Assembly: GCF_027942865.1 (NCBI RefSeq)
Contig: NC_134526.1
Coordinates: 5,769,284 to 5,833,283 of the forward strand
DNA length: 64,000 bases
Source of the DNA: Odontesthes bonariensis
Taxonomy: Eukaryota > Chordata > Actinopteri > Atheriniformes > Atherinopsidae
Direction of reading: 5' to 3'
Below the pieces are notes generated by a model. It made no database searches. It saw only the letters and a program-made list of their open reading frames with translations, and was not told the DNA's origin. This document shows positions 30,886 to 41,200 of the stretch, in pieces. The position numbers were made by a program, and so were the translations under genes. How positions within the stretch are numbered: the stretch's first letter is position 1; each line of letters opens with the position of its first letter.

Positions 30886-32814
30886 TTCTTTAGGAGGTGA
30901 AGCTTTGATTGGTTCCTGTCGCTCCGTCAGGTACCAGCAGCACATGGACTCCTTCACTGTTTAAACTACAAACTAAAGGCACAGTTCAACACATCCCACC
31001 ATGCGGGTCGCACCGCTGTCTTGTGGAGTCCTTCTGTGGGTCTTAACCGTCACAGGTGATTTATTCTGATTTAATCTGATTTCATCTGATTTATTCTGAG
31101 TAGCTTCAGTAATAAGAAGTCTGACTCGGCCTTAAAGCACAGAAACAAGCATTTTAATGTGTTCAGATCAAAGAACAGTGCGATCACACATGGAACCGAG
31201 TCATTTATCAAACTGACCCAATCCTGTTAACGTGGTTTTTATGTAATGTAATGTAACCAACCAGCTCACATTTAGTGACTCTGAAAATCCTTCTTTTCTC
31301 TCCCTCCGACAGGAAGTGACGCACTGTTAAACGGTGAGTTTTCCACCATTTCTGTGCACTTTATGCCAGATTATCTTCATATTTTCATCCTTTTCAGCCG
31401 AGTCTGTTTGTCTGTTTTGATGTTTCTTCATTTTTGTTCCTCTGTGTTGGTTCCTCATCTGCATGAAGGGTGTTTTTTTTAGATAATTTTTAGCTTCGGT
31501 GTCTCTTTGTTCTTATGTTTTATACCTTATACTTCGTGTTGTTATTCATGTACAGCACTTTGTTTCAGCCACGGCTGTTTTGAAGGGCTTTATAAATAAA
31601 GTTGAGTTGAGTTTGACTGATTCGGATCCATTTAACATGAGATCTGAGGTCTAAAGGAGGCTTTGGGGCTCTTCTCTGTATCCACTTCAGCTTTTTTATG
31701 GAGCTGGAGCAGCTTTGCAGTTTATCTCAGAGTCATTTAATCTAGTTTATCTTAGATAGGACGTAAGGAGGGGAATGTCTGTGGAGACACTTTCTAAACT
31801 ATAAGAACAAGCATGCTCCTTTTCGAGTCTCCAGTGACCTCCGTATGACCTCTGAAACAGCTGACCATCAAATTCTGGGCTGAGACACACAGGATCTGCT
31901 TTGGTTCCCCTCATATCCATCTGAACCATCACTTTCTGTGGCTCCTCTTGCACCTACGGTGTCCCACAGGGCTCAGTTTTGGGGCCTTTATTGATCCTGT
32001 TACGTCTTTAAGGACACATCCTCCCACTGCTATGCAGATGCCTTTCAGCTGTTTTTCTCTTTTAAGCCTCTTTAACATGTTTCACAGCTGCTCAGACTCA
32101 GTTAAAAGTTGGAAGTCTGACAGCTTTCTCCACCTTAATGCAGAGGAAACAGAGTCTGAGCCCCACAGATCTGTCTCAGCTCACGGAGACTCTGGGTCCT
32201 CCTGCTTCTTCTGATAAAGGTGGTGAGGTGGTGTGATCAGGAGGATGCAGGCTGGTAACTAAAGGAGAACTCTGTGATCTCTGCTAAAAAAAGCAACTAA
32301 AACTCATCTTTTTAAACCTGCTTTGGGTTGACTTTTTGTTTTGAAGCAATTTGTGAAATTTATCTTGAAAGTTTCCATTCGAGTAATATTTTACTGACTT
32401 CTTTACACCCACAGAGGTGTCTCATGCATGCTGGTGGTTGTTGGGGTTTTATTTCTGTGCATATTAGGTCTGTTGTCCTGGTCAGTTCTGCTTGGCATGA
32501 ACCTGTTTCTGACCTCTGACCTCTGACCTCCGGTGGCGTTCTCTGTGTGTCTGCCTGCAGTTTGCGGCACTGCTCCGCTCAACACAAAGACCAGGATCGT
32601 GGGAGGCGAGGACGCTCCCGCTGGGTCGTGGCCCTGGCAGGCCAGTCTGCACAGGGGCTCACATTTCTGTGGAGGGTCCCTGATCCACAACCAGTGGGTC
32701 CTGACAGCGGCTCAGTGTTTTCCCAGGTTACTGTCCCTCACTAAAGGTCCATTCCCACTGTTTAGAAAGGAAACACGTTTGTAATTTAAGTGGATTAAAA
32801 GCCCACATCTGCAG

Positions 32815-33320
32815 GCTGACTTTGGTGGGGAAGAGAACAGTTTCTATCCTGAGGCCATCAGGCTTTTAAATGGAATATAATGCACTCCCATCACTTTCAC
32901 ACTCGACACTTTACACATGCCTACCTCCACTGCTGTTTGTACTGCAACATGCAATATTGCACAATATTGTTTTTTTATTTTAGGCAAGGCATCTTTATTT
33001 ATATATCGCATTTCATACCACAAGCAACTCAATGTGCTTTTACCTTATGTTCTAGGTTAGTATAGGTCTTAGATTAGCATAGGCTATTATGTGTATTATA
33101 TGTTCAGTACAGCTCTTGTAATTAGGGTAAAATGTATATTGTAGTATCCACATTGCCTATTTATTGTTATTGTTTTTGTTAGAGTACTTATGTCCTGACA
33201 TGTTACGGCATGTTATGTCCTGTTATGGTAGCTGCTGTACGGTGTCCTGTCCTAAGAGTTTCAGTGCCCAGTCCGACTCTGTTCTTCTGTGTATCTGACA
33301 ATAAAAGACTTGACTTGAGA
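32815..33320 (+). mobile_element. LINE 3'-end remnant in protease intron 3
   Basis: Runs from an arginine-rich ...CTGAGGCCATCAGGCTTTTAA block through TGCAATATTGCACAATATTG to GACAATAAAAGACTTGACTT, the usual terminus of fish L2/Rex-like LINEs. A related tail is at 45120-45385. Confidence 0.6.
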
Positions 33321-33649
33321 ACCATCTCTGCCAGATGTGTAACCACGGTGTCTGGTTTCCTCAGCAACAGCACCTCAGGTGTGACCGTTTACCTCGGACG
33401 AGACACCCAGGAGGGCAGAAACCCCTACGAGGAGTCCCGGTCGATGTCCCGGGTCATCAGACACGCCGACTACAACGAGAACACGAAGGCGAACGACATC
33501 GCCCTGCTGGAGCTGTCCTCACCTGTGGAGTTCACCAGCCACATCAGGCCTGTGTGCCTGGCTGGAGGAGAGAGCGTCTTCCCAGACGGGCTGAGCTGCT
33601 GGATCACTGGATGGGGAGACCCCCTGACCGGTGGTGAGCCTCAGTTTTA

Positions 33650-34068
33650 TTATGGGTGCCAATGCCGAAGCCATTAGACACACATATTAATCTGTTGCCA
33701 GACTCTTATTATTCTTCCTTTTCCGTCATGAATTTCGGGCATAATGGGAAAAAATGGGGAAAATGCATTAACGAGCCCCAAAATGCGTTTTGAAAATGCC
33801 ATAAAATAGGGTGACCAAACGTCCGTATTTCACGTCCTGTCCCGGTAGTAGTGCCTGTAAATTTAATGGTCCAAAGAAGGTCATTTAAAAACCAGGACAT
33901 TTCCTCACCTTCTAAAAAAAATCCGGGACGCCCGGGACAGGACGTGACATACGGACATGTCCCGGGAAATACGGACGTTTGGTCACCCTACATAAAAGCT
34001 GTATTTTAAACTGGACCTTGATAAAAATGACATAGCTGTCTACAGCAGACCTGTCTAAGGAATTTTGG
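33650..34068 (+). mobile_element. Unclassified interspersed repeat, internally deleted copy
   Basis: Starts ATGGGTGCCAATGCCGAAG and ends CTAAGGAATTTTGGGC, the same ends as 60049-61421, but most of the interior is missing. It carries a nested MITE at 33807-33988. Confidence 0.7.
33807..33988. mobile_element. Small MITE (TAGGGTGACCAAACG ends) nested in a repeat
   Basis: TAGGGTGACCAAACGTCCG at the left mirrors CGGACGTTTGGTCACCCTA at the right. Both sides carry CATAAAA, a 7-bp target duplication that interrupts the host phrase ATGCCATAAAAGCTG. Confidence 0.82.
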
Positions 34069-34350
34069 GCCTCGCCCTGTTTCCCTTCCTTAAGAATGGC
34101 TTCCTGACAGCCACCCTTCCATGGAGCCCATTTCTGATGAGGCTTGGGCCAACAGCAGATGGATCAGCTGAAGGTCCAGATGCATCTCTCAGCTCCTGTG
34201 TCAGGTCTTTGCTGGATGTTTTCCTCTTTCTTAAGGACATCACTTTCAGATCCTGTTCATCTGCTGGAGATAGTTCTTTAGGCCTGACACTTCTTCTTTT
34301 GTCCTCCACTTGTCCAGTTTCCTCAAATGTTTTAAGGACACACTGCACAC
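34069..34350 (-). mobile_element. Tc1-like transposase N-terminal half, dead
   Basis: Minus strand reads [20 protein letters not shown], then ADEQDLKVMSLRKRKTSS and RNGLHGRVAVRKPFLRK: the paired-like helix-turn-helix region of a Tc1 transposase, lacking the catalytic half. Confidence 0.78.
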
Positions 34351-34447
34351 CATGCTGAGATATGCCAAGTTTTCAGCTAACAGCTCTTTGGGAATCACCT
34401 TGTTGCTGCAGAAATCCTGTTTTCTGTCTGTCACACTGTGTTATCTT

Positions 34448-35582
34448 TGCTGTTTTTCACACATGCAGCTAAAGAAATGGGAACAAATCTTAATTCCAGT
34501 CTAAAACCCACAAAGAGCTTCTAGATTATTCATTTCTGGTGGCATAAAACAGTTTAATCATTTCATTTATATTAATTGTTCCATAATTAGTCATTAGATT
34601 ATATCTTACGTTCCTTTTTTAAGCTTTAAATTGAATCTTATTTACTTTTTCTTGATGTTGAATAACATATAATTCTTATTATTGTCTGTTTTTTTCCTAC
34701 TTTTAGACGTGATAACGTTCATTATTTTGGGATTAGGATTTTTTTCAAACTGAATTTCTTATATTAATTTGACTCTTTTGGTAACTGAAAGCAGTTTTAA
34801 CGTAAATGTACAAAAAAGTTGAAACTATGAAGCTGTTTTTCACAGATGCAGCTAAAGAAATGGGAACAAATGATGTGTCTCTGTGACAGGCTGCTGGGAA
34901 CAAAGTGCCTTAAGATCCAGTTTAAAACGGCTTCTTTGCTAAGTTGTCTGTTCTGTGTGGACACAACACTGGTTCATCCCTTGAGTTAGGAGCCTTTTTC
35001 CTGCCTGAATGGTTCATAGCTCAGAGTTAAGTGGCTTAACAAAGAAAAAACTGGACTGAAGATGAGTGAAAAGGCAGAAAATGTCCAAATAAAAATGTTG
35101 AAAGAGCTTCAGAAAGTGTTGAAACTATTGCTGAAGATCACTTAAGCTGCTTGGATGCAAAATATAAAGAAATGAGAGGTGTCTCATGACCAAAATGCTT
35201 CAAAAACCACATAAAATCCTTAATATGGCTGTCACAATCATACAAATGTGGTTGGAAATTAATTGTTATACAAGAAATTATAATTAAATGTCTGTTTCTG
35301 TTCATTTTAGGCCACTATTTGAGTAAATTCATGTAAAAAAAATTGGAAATTTGTTTTTTTTTTTGCTCGCCTGACTCCAAATCTGAGGGAATTTTATTCC
35401 TGTTTGGTGATATAAAGTCCTGTTGTGACAGGCTGCTGGGAACAAAGAGCCTAAAGATCCAGTTTAAAATGGCTTCTTTGCTAAGTTGTCTGTTCTGTGT
35501 GGACACAACACTGGTTCATCCCTTGAGTTAGGAGCCTTTTCCCTGCCTGAATGGTTCATAACTCAGAGTTAAGTGGCTTAAA
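34448..35582. repeat. Two pairs of direct duplications around a Tc1 fragment
   Basis: A 155-bp block at 34888-35040 (GACAGGCTGCTGGGAACAAAG through AACTCAGAGTTAAGTGGCTTAA) recurs at 35427-35581, about 95 percent identical by eye. A smaller block, GCAGCTAAAGAAATGGGAAC, occurs at 34467 and 34848. No coding capacity. Confidence 0.8.
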
Positions 35583-36589
35583 AGCGTCCTCACGTGTATT
35601 TCGTGTATTCCGGCCTCACGTTTCTGCCTGTTTTCTTCTCCAGCCTTTCTTCCGTCCCCTCAGAGGCTGCAGGCGGTCAACGTTCCCATCGTGTCCAACA
35701 TTGAATGCAACGCGGCCTACGGCTCGATCATGACGGGCATGATCTGCGCCGGTCCGAACTTCAGAGGAAAGGGCTTCTGTGAGGTGAGCTTCCTGTGCCT
35801 CACTCAGTGATGCTGCTGCTTCACCCGGCTTCTTTAACCACACGTCTGTGTGAAGTGAAGGGAAATTTATTTATATAGCACTTTTCAGCAACAAGGCGAT
35901 CCAAAGTGCTTTACAACACGGAAACAACAATCAGGTACAGAAATACAGAAATAAAAACATCAAAAAATCAAACACAGAAATACAGAAATACAGAACATCA
36001 ATCAGGTAAATTTAGCTTACAGTAAGATTGGTATAAATATAACAGGTAATTTGAGTAAACTAACAAAAGCTAACAAACATGGATAAACTTTCCTCTAAGA
36101 GGAGGCATTTAAAAATATAGCTAATAACAGAACGGTTGATATAATGAATGATAACAAAACTTTACTATACTAAGTACAAAGCCGTTCGGTGGTCTATAAA
36201 TTTAATGGGAGTATTTTAAAGTCTATTATTTAACTTGGATAAAAAAACTTTCATCTAAGAGGAAATATTAAGGTTGATATAGTGGTAATAGGTCTTAATA
36301 GACATTTGAATATGACTAAGTTTTCCTCGTGCAGAAGGACTTTGGCGGCCCGTTGGTGACCTTAAACGGCAGCAGGTGGGTCCAGGCCGGAGTGGTGAGC
36401 TTCACCGAGTGTCGGAGTACCAGAGCTGGATCAGCAGCTGGACCGGCGGTGGGCGGCCGGGCTACGTCACCTTCTTCAGCTCGGCCTCCACGCCGGCTCA
36501 CTGCACCGCCCTGTCGGTGCTTCTGCCGCCGGCCGTCCTCAGCGTCTTCTTCTGAATCCACCTGCCAACATTTCTGAGTGTCTGACACC

Positions 36590-37975
36590 AGAAAAAGATT
36601 TAGATTCACATTCAGGTCAGACTGTTGCAATGCACCTTTATGTGGGCGTCTCCCAGTCTTCTCTCAGCCGCCTTCAGCTGGTGCAGAACGCTGCTGCCCG
36701 TCTTTTAACCAACACCAACAGACGTGTGCACATCACTCCTGTTCTTAAAGGGATAGTTCGCCTCTTTTGACATGAAGCTGTGTAACATCCCATATCAGCA
36801 ACATCATTTCTGAACATCTTCTTACCCCCTGCTGCGTCCTGTGAGCAGAGTTCCAGCCTCGTTTTGGCGTTGATGAAGGTAGTCCGGCTAGTTGGCTGGG
36901 GTTTAAAAAATAAAGCGTTTTGCTTCTCAAAACAATATGCGTTCAACAGAGTAATACATTTGCATCACAAAATCGTTCTCCAGGAAAAAGTCAGACCTCA
37001 CAATCGCTTGGCCCTATTTTCTCTCCCTTCGTATTTTGATGGTAATGTTAAAGATTTAAATGATTGTTAAATCCAGTATCAGTTAAGGTGATTTGGTACA
37101 TATATATTCCTTTTTTTTAAAAGTATTTTCATTTATTCAATATGTTCCATTTTATTTAGAATTATTAGAATAATTTAGTGTTAATGTCTAGATAATGGCA
37201 AAATCAAGGCGCCGAACGGGATTGGGTTTGGGCCATGTACGCATTGAATGAGTCAGGAGAGTATAAAAGATTGTCACAAACTGAGGTCAAAGGGAATTTC
37301 CGGGCATTCTGAAATGTACATGTTTTTGTGACGGTCTGTTTAATAAATTCCCGATAAGAGGCTGACCATGACTCATTTTTCTCCACAACAACCCCAGCCA
37401 ACTAGCCGGACTACCTTCATCAACACCAAAACGAGGCTGGAACTCGGCTCACAGGATGCAGCAGGGGGTAAGAAGATGTTCATAAATGATGTTGCTGATA
37501 TGGGATGTCATACAGCTTCATGTCAGAAGTGGCGAACTATCCCTTTAAGTCCCTCCGTTGGCTTCTTGTCCTTTATAGAATTGATTTTAAACTTTTAATG
37601 TTTGTTTTTAAAGCTCTAACGGCCTCGCCCCATCGTATTTATCTGAGCTTTTAACAGTCCTGGTAGAGCTCTGAGGTCAGCAGATCAGTTTCTGCTGGAA
37701 GTGCCCAGGTCAGAACACAAACCCTGGGGTGAGCGAGCCTTTTCCCAAAGCTGCCCCCAGGCTCTGGAATAAGCCCCCCGTCCAGCTGCGTCTTATTTCT
37801 GACCTGGGCCTCTTCACATCTTTTATCTTAATCGATTTTGTTGCATTTTCTTGCTTTCACTGTTTTTTTTTAATTGTTTTTACTTCTTCTTCTCTTTATT
37901 TATTACCTGCTTTAAAGCACTTTGGTACACTGTAAGGATTGTCTGTAAAGGGCTGCATAAATAAAATACATGTAC
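36590..37975 (+). mobile_element. LINE reverse-transcriptase C-terminus and 3' tail, interrupted by a TTAA element
   Basis: Before the insertion it reads SSLSRLQLVQNAAARLLT then RRVHITPVLK. After it, in the same frame, SLRWLLVLYRIDFKLL and FKALTASPHRIYL. This is the terminal thumb motif of an L2/Rex-like LINE. It ends with GCTTTAAAGCACTTTGG and AATAAAATAC. The join across 36748/37545 restores a continuous frame. Confidence 0.82.
36749..37544. mobile_element. Foldback TTAA element, about 796 bp with long inverted repeats
   Basis: Ends AGGGATAGTTCGCC and GGCGAACTATCCCT, each flanked outside by TTAA (36745-36748 and 37545-37548). The inverted arms extend about 155 bp, to the GGCTAGTTGGCTGGGGT / ACCCCAGCCAACTAGCC boundary. 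Partial copies with one arm occur at 39920-40213 and 43409-43700. TTAA target choice suggests piggyBac-type mobilisation. Confidence 0.88.
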
Positions 37976-38268
37976 GTTTACATTTCACTCATTATTTCCA
38001 CTTTTATTTTCCAGCATGAACTGTTTTTCCTCTGCTCTCCACAGAGATATTTCCTGCTTTGGTCTCTTAATACACAGTATTATCTTTACATTTAAATCAT
38101 TCAAGTTCCTGGAATTACGTTTGTGAATCATTTAAGATTAAAACATTCTAAAAAGAAATAAAAAAAGCCAGCTGGAGGAGACGTTGGTCCTTGTGCTTTG
38201 AATCCTCGTGGGTTTTCCTATCTGTGAGGCTGCTGCAGAACACAAGCTGAGCTTATTCCTATCGACCT

Positions 38269-41200
38269 TCAGCCCAGGAAGGTGGAGATGAACACGCTGG
38301 TGTCCAGGTTGAGGGTGGCGTGCCACCAGCGGTCGGGAAAGTACAGCACCTGCAGGGAAAACCGGTTAGAGAACAACCAGCAGTCTGTTTAATTTGGTCC
38401 AAAAGAAGGAAAAAAAAACAACACGGATCAAGAATGATTCAACAGAAAACTGAGAGTCGGAGATTCGTTTGGAGTCTAAAGGTTTAGCTTCAGCACAGCA
38501 CAGAATCAGCCCTCATTAAAACAACCCGCTGTTGTCCTTAGAAACCACTAAATGTGCTGTTTTAGTGCCTTTGGACCCTTTAACACTAACCAGATTATTC
38601 TATCAAACCATCTCTGGTTTAAGTTGGAGGATTTCTCCTCCTCCCAATCACTCGTGGAGTCCCTCAGGGATCCATTTAGGGTCCATTTAGTTTACGTTAT
38701 AAACGCTTCCTTTCGATAGTTTATGATGATTATAGTTTATATTTATTATAGTTTTTATTGATTATAGTTTATATTGATTATAGTTTATATTGATTATAGT
38801 TTATATTTATTATAGTTTTTATTGATTATAGTTTATATTGATTATTGATTATAGTTTACATTGATTATAGTTTATGATGATTATAGTTTATATTGATTAT
38901 AGTTTATAATGATTATAGTTTATAATGATTATAGTATATAATGATTATAGTTTATATTGATTATTGATTATAGTTTACATTGATTATATTTTATATTGAT
39001 TATAGTTTATATTGATAATAGTTTATGATTATAGTTTATATTGATTATAGTTTATGATTATAGTTTATATTGATTATAGTTTATGATTATAGTTTATATT
39101 GATTATAGTTTATGATTATAGTTTATGATTATAGTTTATAATGATTATAGTTTACATTGATTATAGTTTATGATTATAGTTTATATTGATTATAGTTTAT
39201 GATTATAGTTTATATTGATTATAGTTCATAATGATTATAGTTTACATTGATTATAGTTTATGATGATTATAGTTTATATTGATTATAGTTTATGATTATA
39301 GTTTATGATTATAGTTTATGATTATAGTTTATATTGATTATAGTTCATAATGATTATAGTTTACATTGATTATAGTTTGATGATTATAGTTTATATTGAT
39401 TATAGTTTATATTGATCATAGTTTATGATTATAGTTTATATTGATTATAGTTTATAATGATTATAGTTTATATTGACTATAGTTTATAATGATTATAGTT
39501 TATATTGATTATAGTTTATAATGATTATAGTTTATATTGACTATAGTTTATAATGATTATAGTTTATAATGATTATAGTTTATATTGATTATAGTTTATA
39601 ATGATTATAGTTTATATTGACTATAGTTTATAATGATTAGGAACCTTCCTAACGGAGGGCATGAAGGTCTCACCTCTCCAGGTCTGATGGTGCACTCCAG
39701 CGGAGCCTCCTCCTCCGGCAGGTGGGGGTAGGTCTCCATCAGCCAGGACAGGGTGGTCCGGTTCGGGTGGAAATGAGGCTCCTTGTGGGGCGGGTACAGG
39801 AACCAACGCTGTGTGAGGAAAGAGAAGCGGACTGTGAGCGTGCACGTCTGCGCAGACCGAGCAGTCCCCTGCTTCCGAGCAGCAAACACCGTAACAGGCG
39901 CGGCTGTCGGCAGCAGGCAGTGATACGAAGGGAGAGAAAATAGGGCCAAGAGATTGTGAGCTCTGACATTTTCCTGGAGAACCATTTTGTGATGCAAATG
40001 TATTACTCTGTTGAACACATATTGTTTTGAGAAGCAAAACGCTTTATTTTTTAAACCCCAGCCAACTAGCCGGACTACCTTCATCAACGCCAAAACGAGG
40101 CTGGAACTCTGCTCACAGGACGCAGCAGGGGGTAAGAAGATGTTCAGAAATGATGTTGCTGATATGGGATGTTATACAGCTTCATGTCAAAAGAGGTGAA
40201 CTATCCCTTTAATGAATCTTTCAAAAGCAGCTGAGGGTTCATTTTGTGTCAGGAGGAACCGGAGCCACCCTGAAGGTTCCTGCTGGGAACTTTACCCGAA
40301 GCCCCGACGTGTTCCTGCACAGCTGCCACCTGATTGGCTGCCTGGGTGATCACATGCTAAAGCACAGACCAACAGAAGCAGAGGGAATGGTTCTGTTACC
40401 TTTCTGCCATAGATGACCTCTGAGTACCCGGGGCCGTGCCAGTGGAAGGGGACTCCGGTCCCCGGACCTGAGGAAGAGGTTCATGTAACTCAGTCTAAGA
40501 TTTAAATCTCACACGTTCTTTGTCTCAGGAGGAAGTCAAAGTGTTGGTTCGCCCTCTGACCTGCGATCCCGAAGCTGTACGCTCCGCTGGTGCGAGGAAG
40601 GACGTACGGCGGAGCCTCGTAGCGCTCGAACAGACTCTGCCACTCGGTGAAGTTGTTGTCTCCGAAAAAATACAGCGTGTCTGTGGAGAAGATTAAGATG
40701 TTTCACTGCTCACCTTTCTAACACATTCCAGAAAACTGCCTCCACAAATACTCACAGAATGCAGACAGATGAATATTTATCAGGCTCACAGAGAACTGAA
40801 GAACAAACTGATTCAGCTGAGGTCAGAACGCAGCCGGAGAAATCAATTACAGCAAATAAACGTGACCAAAGAACGGCTGAACGAAGCTGAACTGAAGGAA
40901 TAATGAAGGGGAAACTACAGATTCATTCATCCCAATTATTTCACAGATCAGATCCACAGAATAAGAGAAATCAGAAAGTATCAAAAAATATAAAATAATA
41001 TAATATAAAAAAATATAAAAAAACTAAATATATTAAAGCATTAAAAATCTAAACATTCATTAAAAAGGAAAAAAAAACAGAAACTAAACGAGCAAAAGAC
41101 AAAAAGAAAGTTTAAAATAAAGAAGTAAACACAGAGCGATAAGAGAGAAGTTAGTTTGAGTTTAATAATTAACCGAAAGAGAATAACTAACAAAAATAAT

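Larger units (their letters stand above)
31001..36577 (+). pseudogene. Trypsin-like (S1A) serine protease, prostasin/testisin type, catalytically dead and frameshifted
   Basis: Exons 31001-31055 (signal peptide MRVAPLSCGVLLWVLTVTG), 31313-31333, 32561-32726, 33365-33633, 35644-35783 and 36335-about 36577; phases join cleanly through exon 5. Kept: activation site [20 protein letters not shown], catalytic Asp in ANDIALLEL, and CWITGWG. Lost: catalytic His (LTAAQC instead of LTAAHC), catalytic Ser (KDFGGPL instead of GDSGGPL), and the specificity Asp before the Cys (GFCE instead of DSCQ). In the last exon, near 36404-36408, a deletion removes the expected GCA...PGVYT segment and shifts the frame. 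The other frame then reads RVSEYQSWIS and a hydrophobic tail ending SVLLPPAVLSVFF, stop 36553-36555, as in membrane- or GPI-anchored relatives. The unshifted frame ends at 36577. Either a decaying gene or a non-enzymatic homolog; I favour pseudogene because of the frameshift. Confidence 0.8.
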
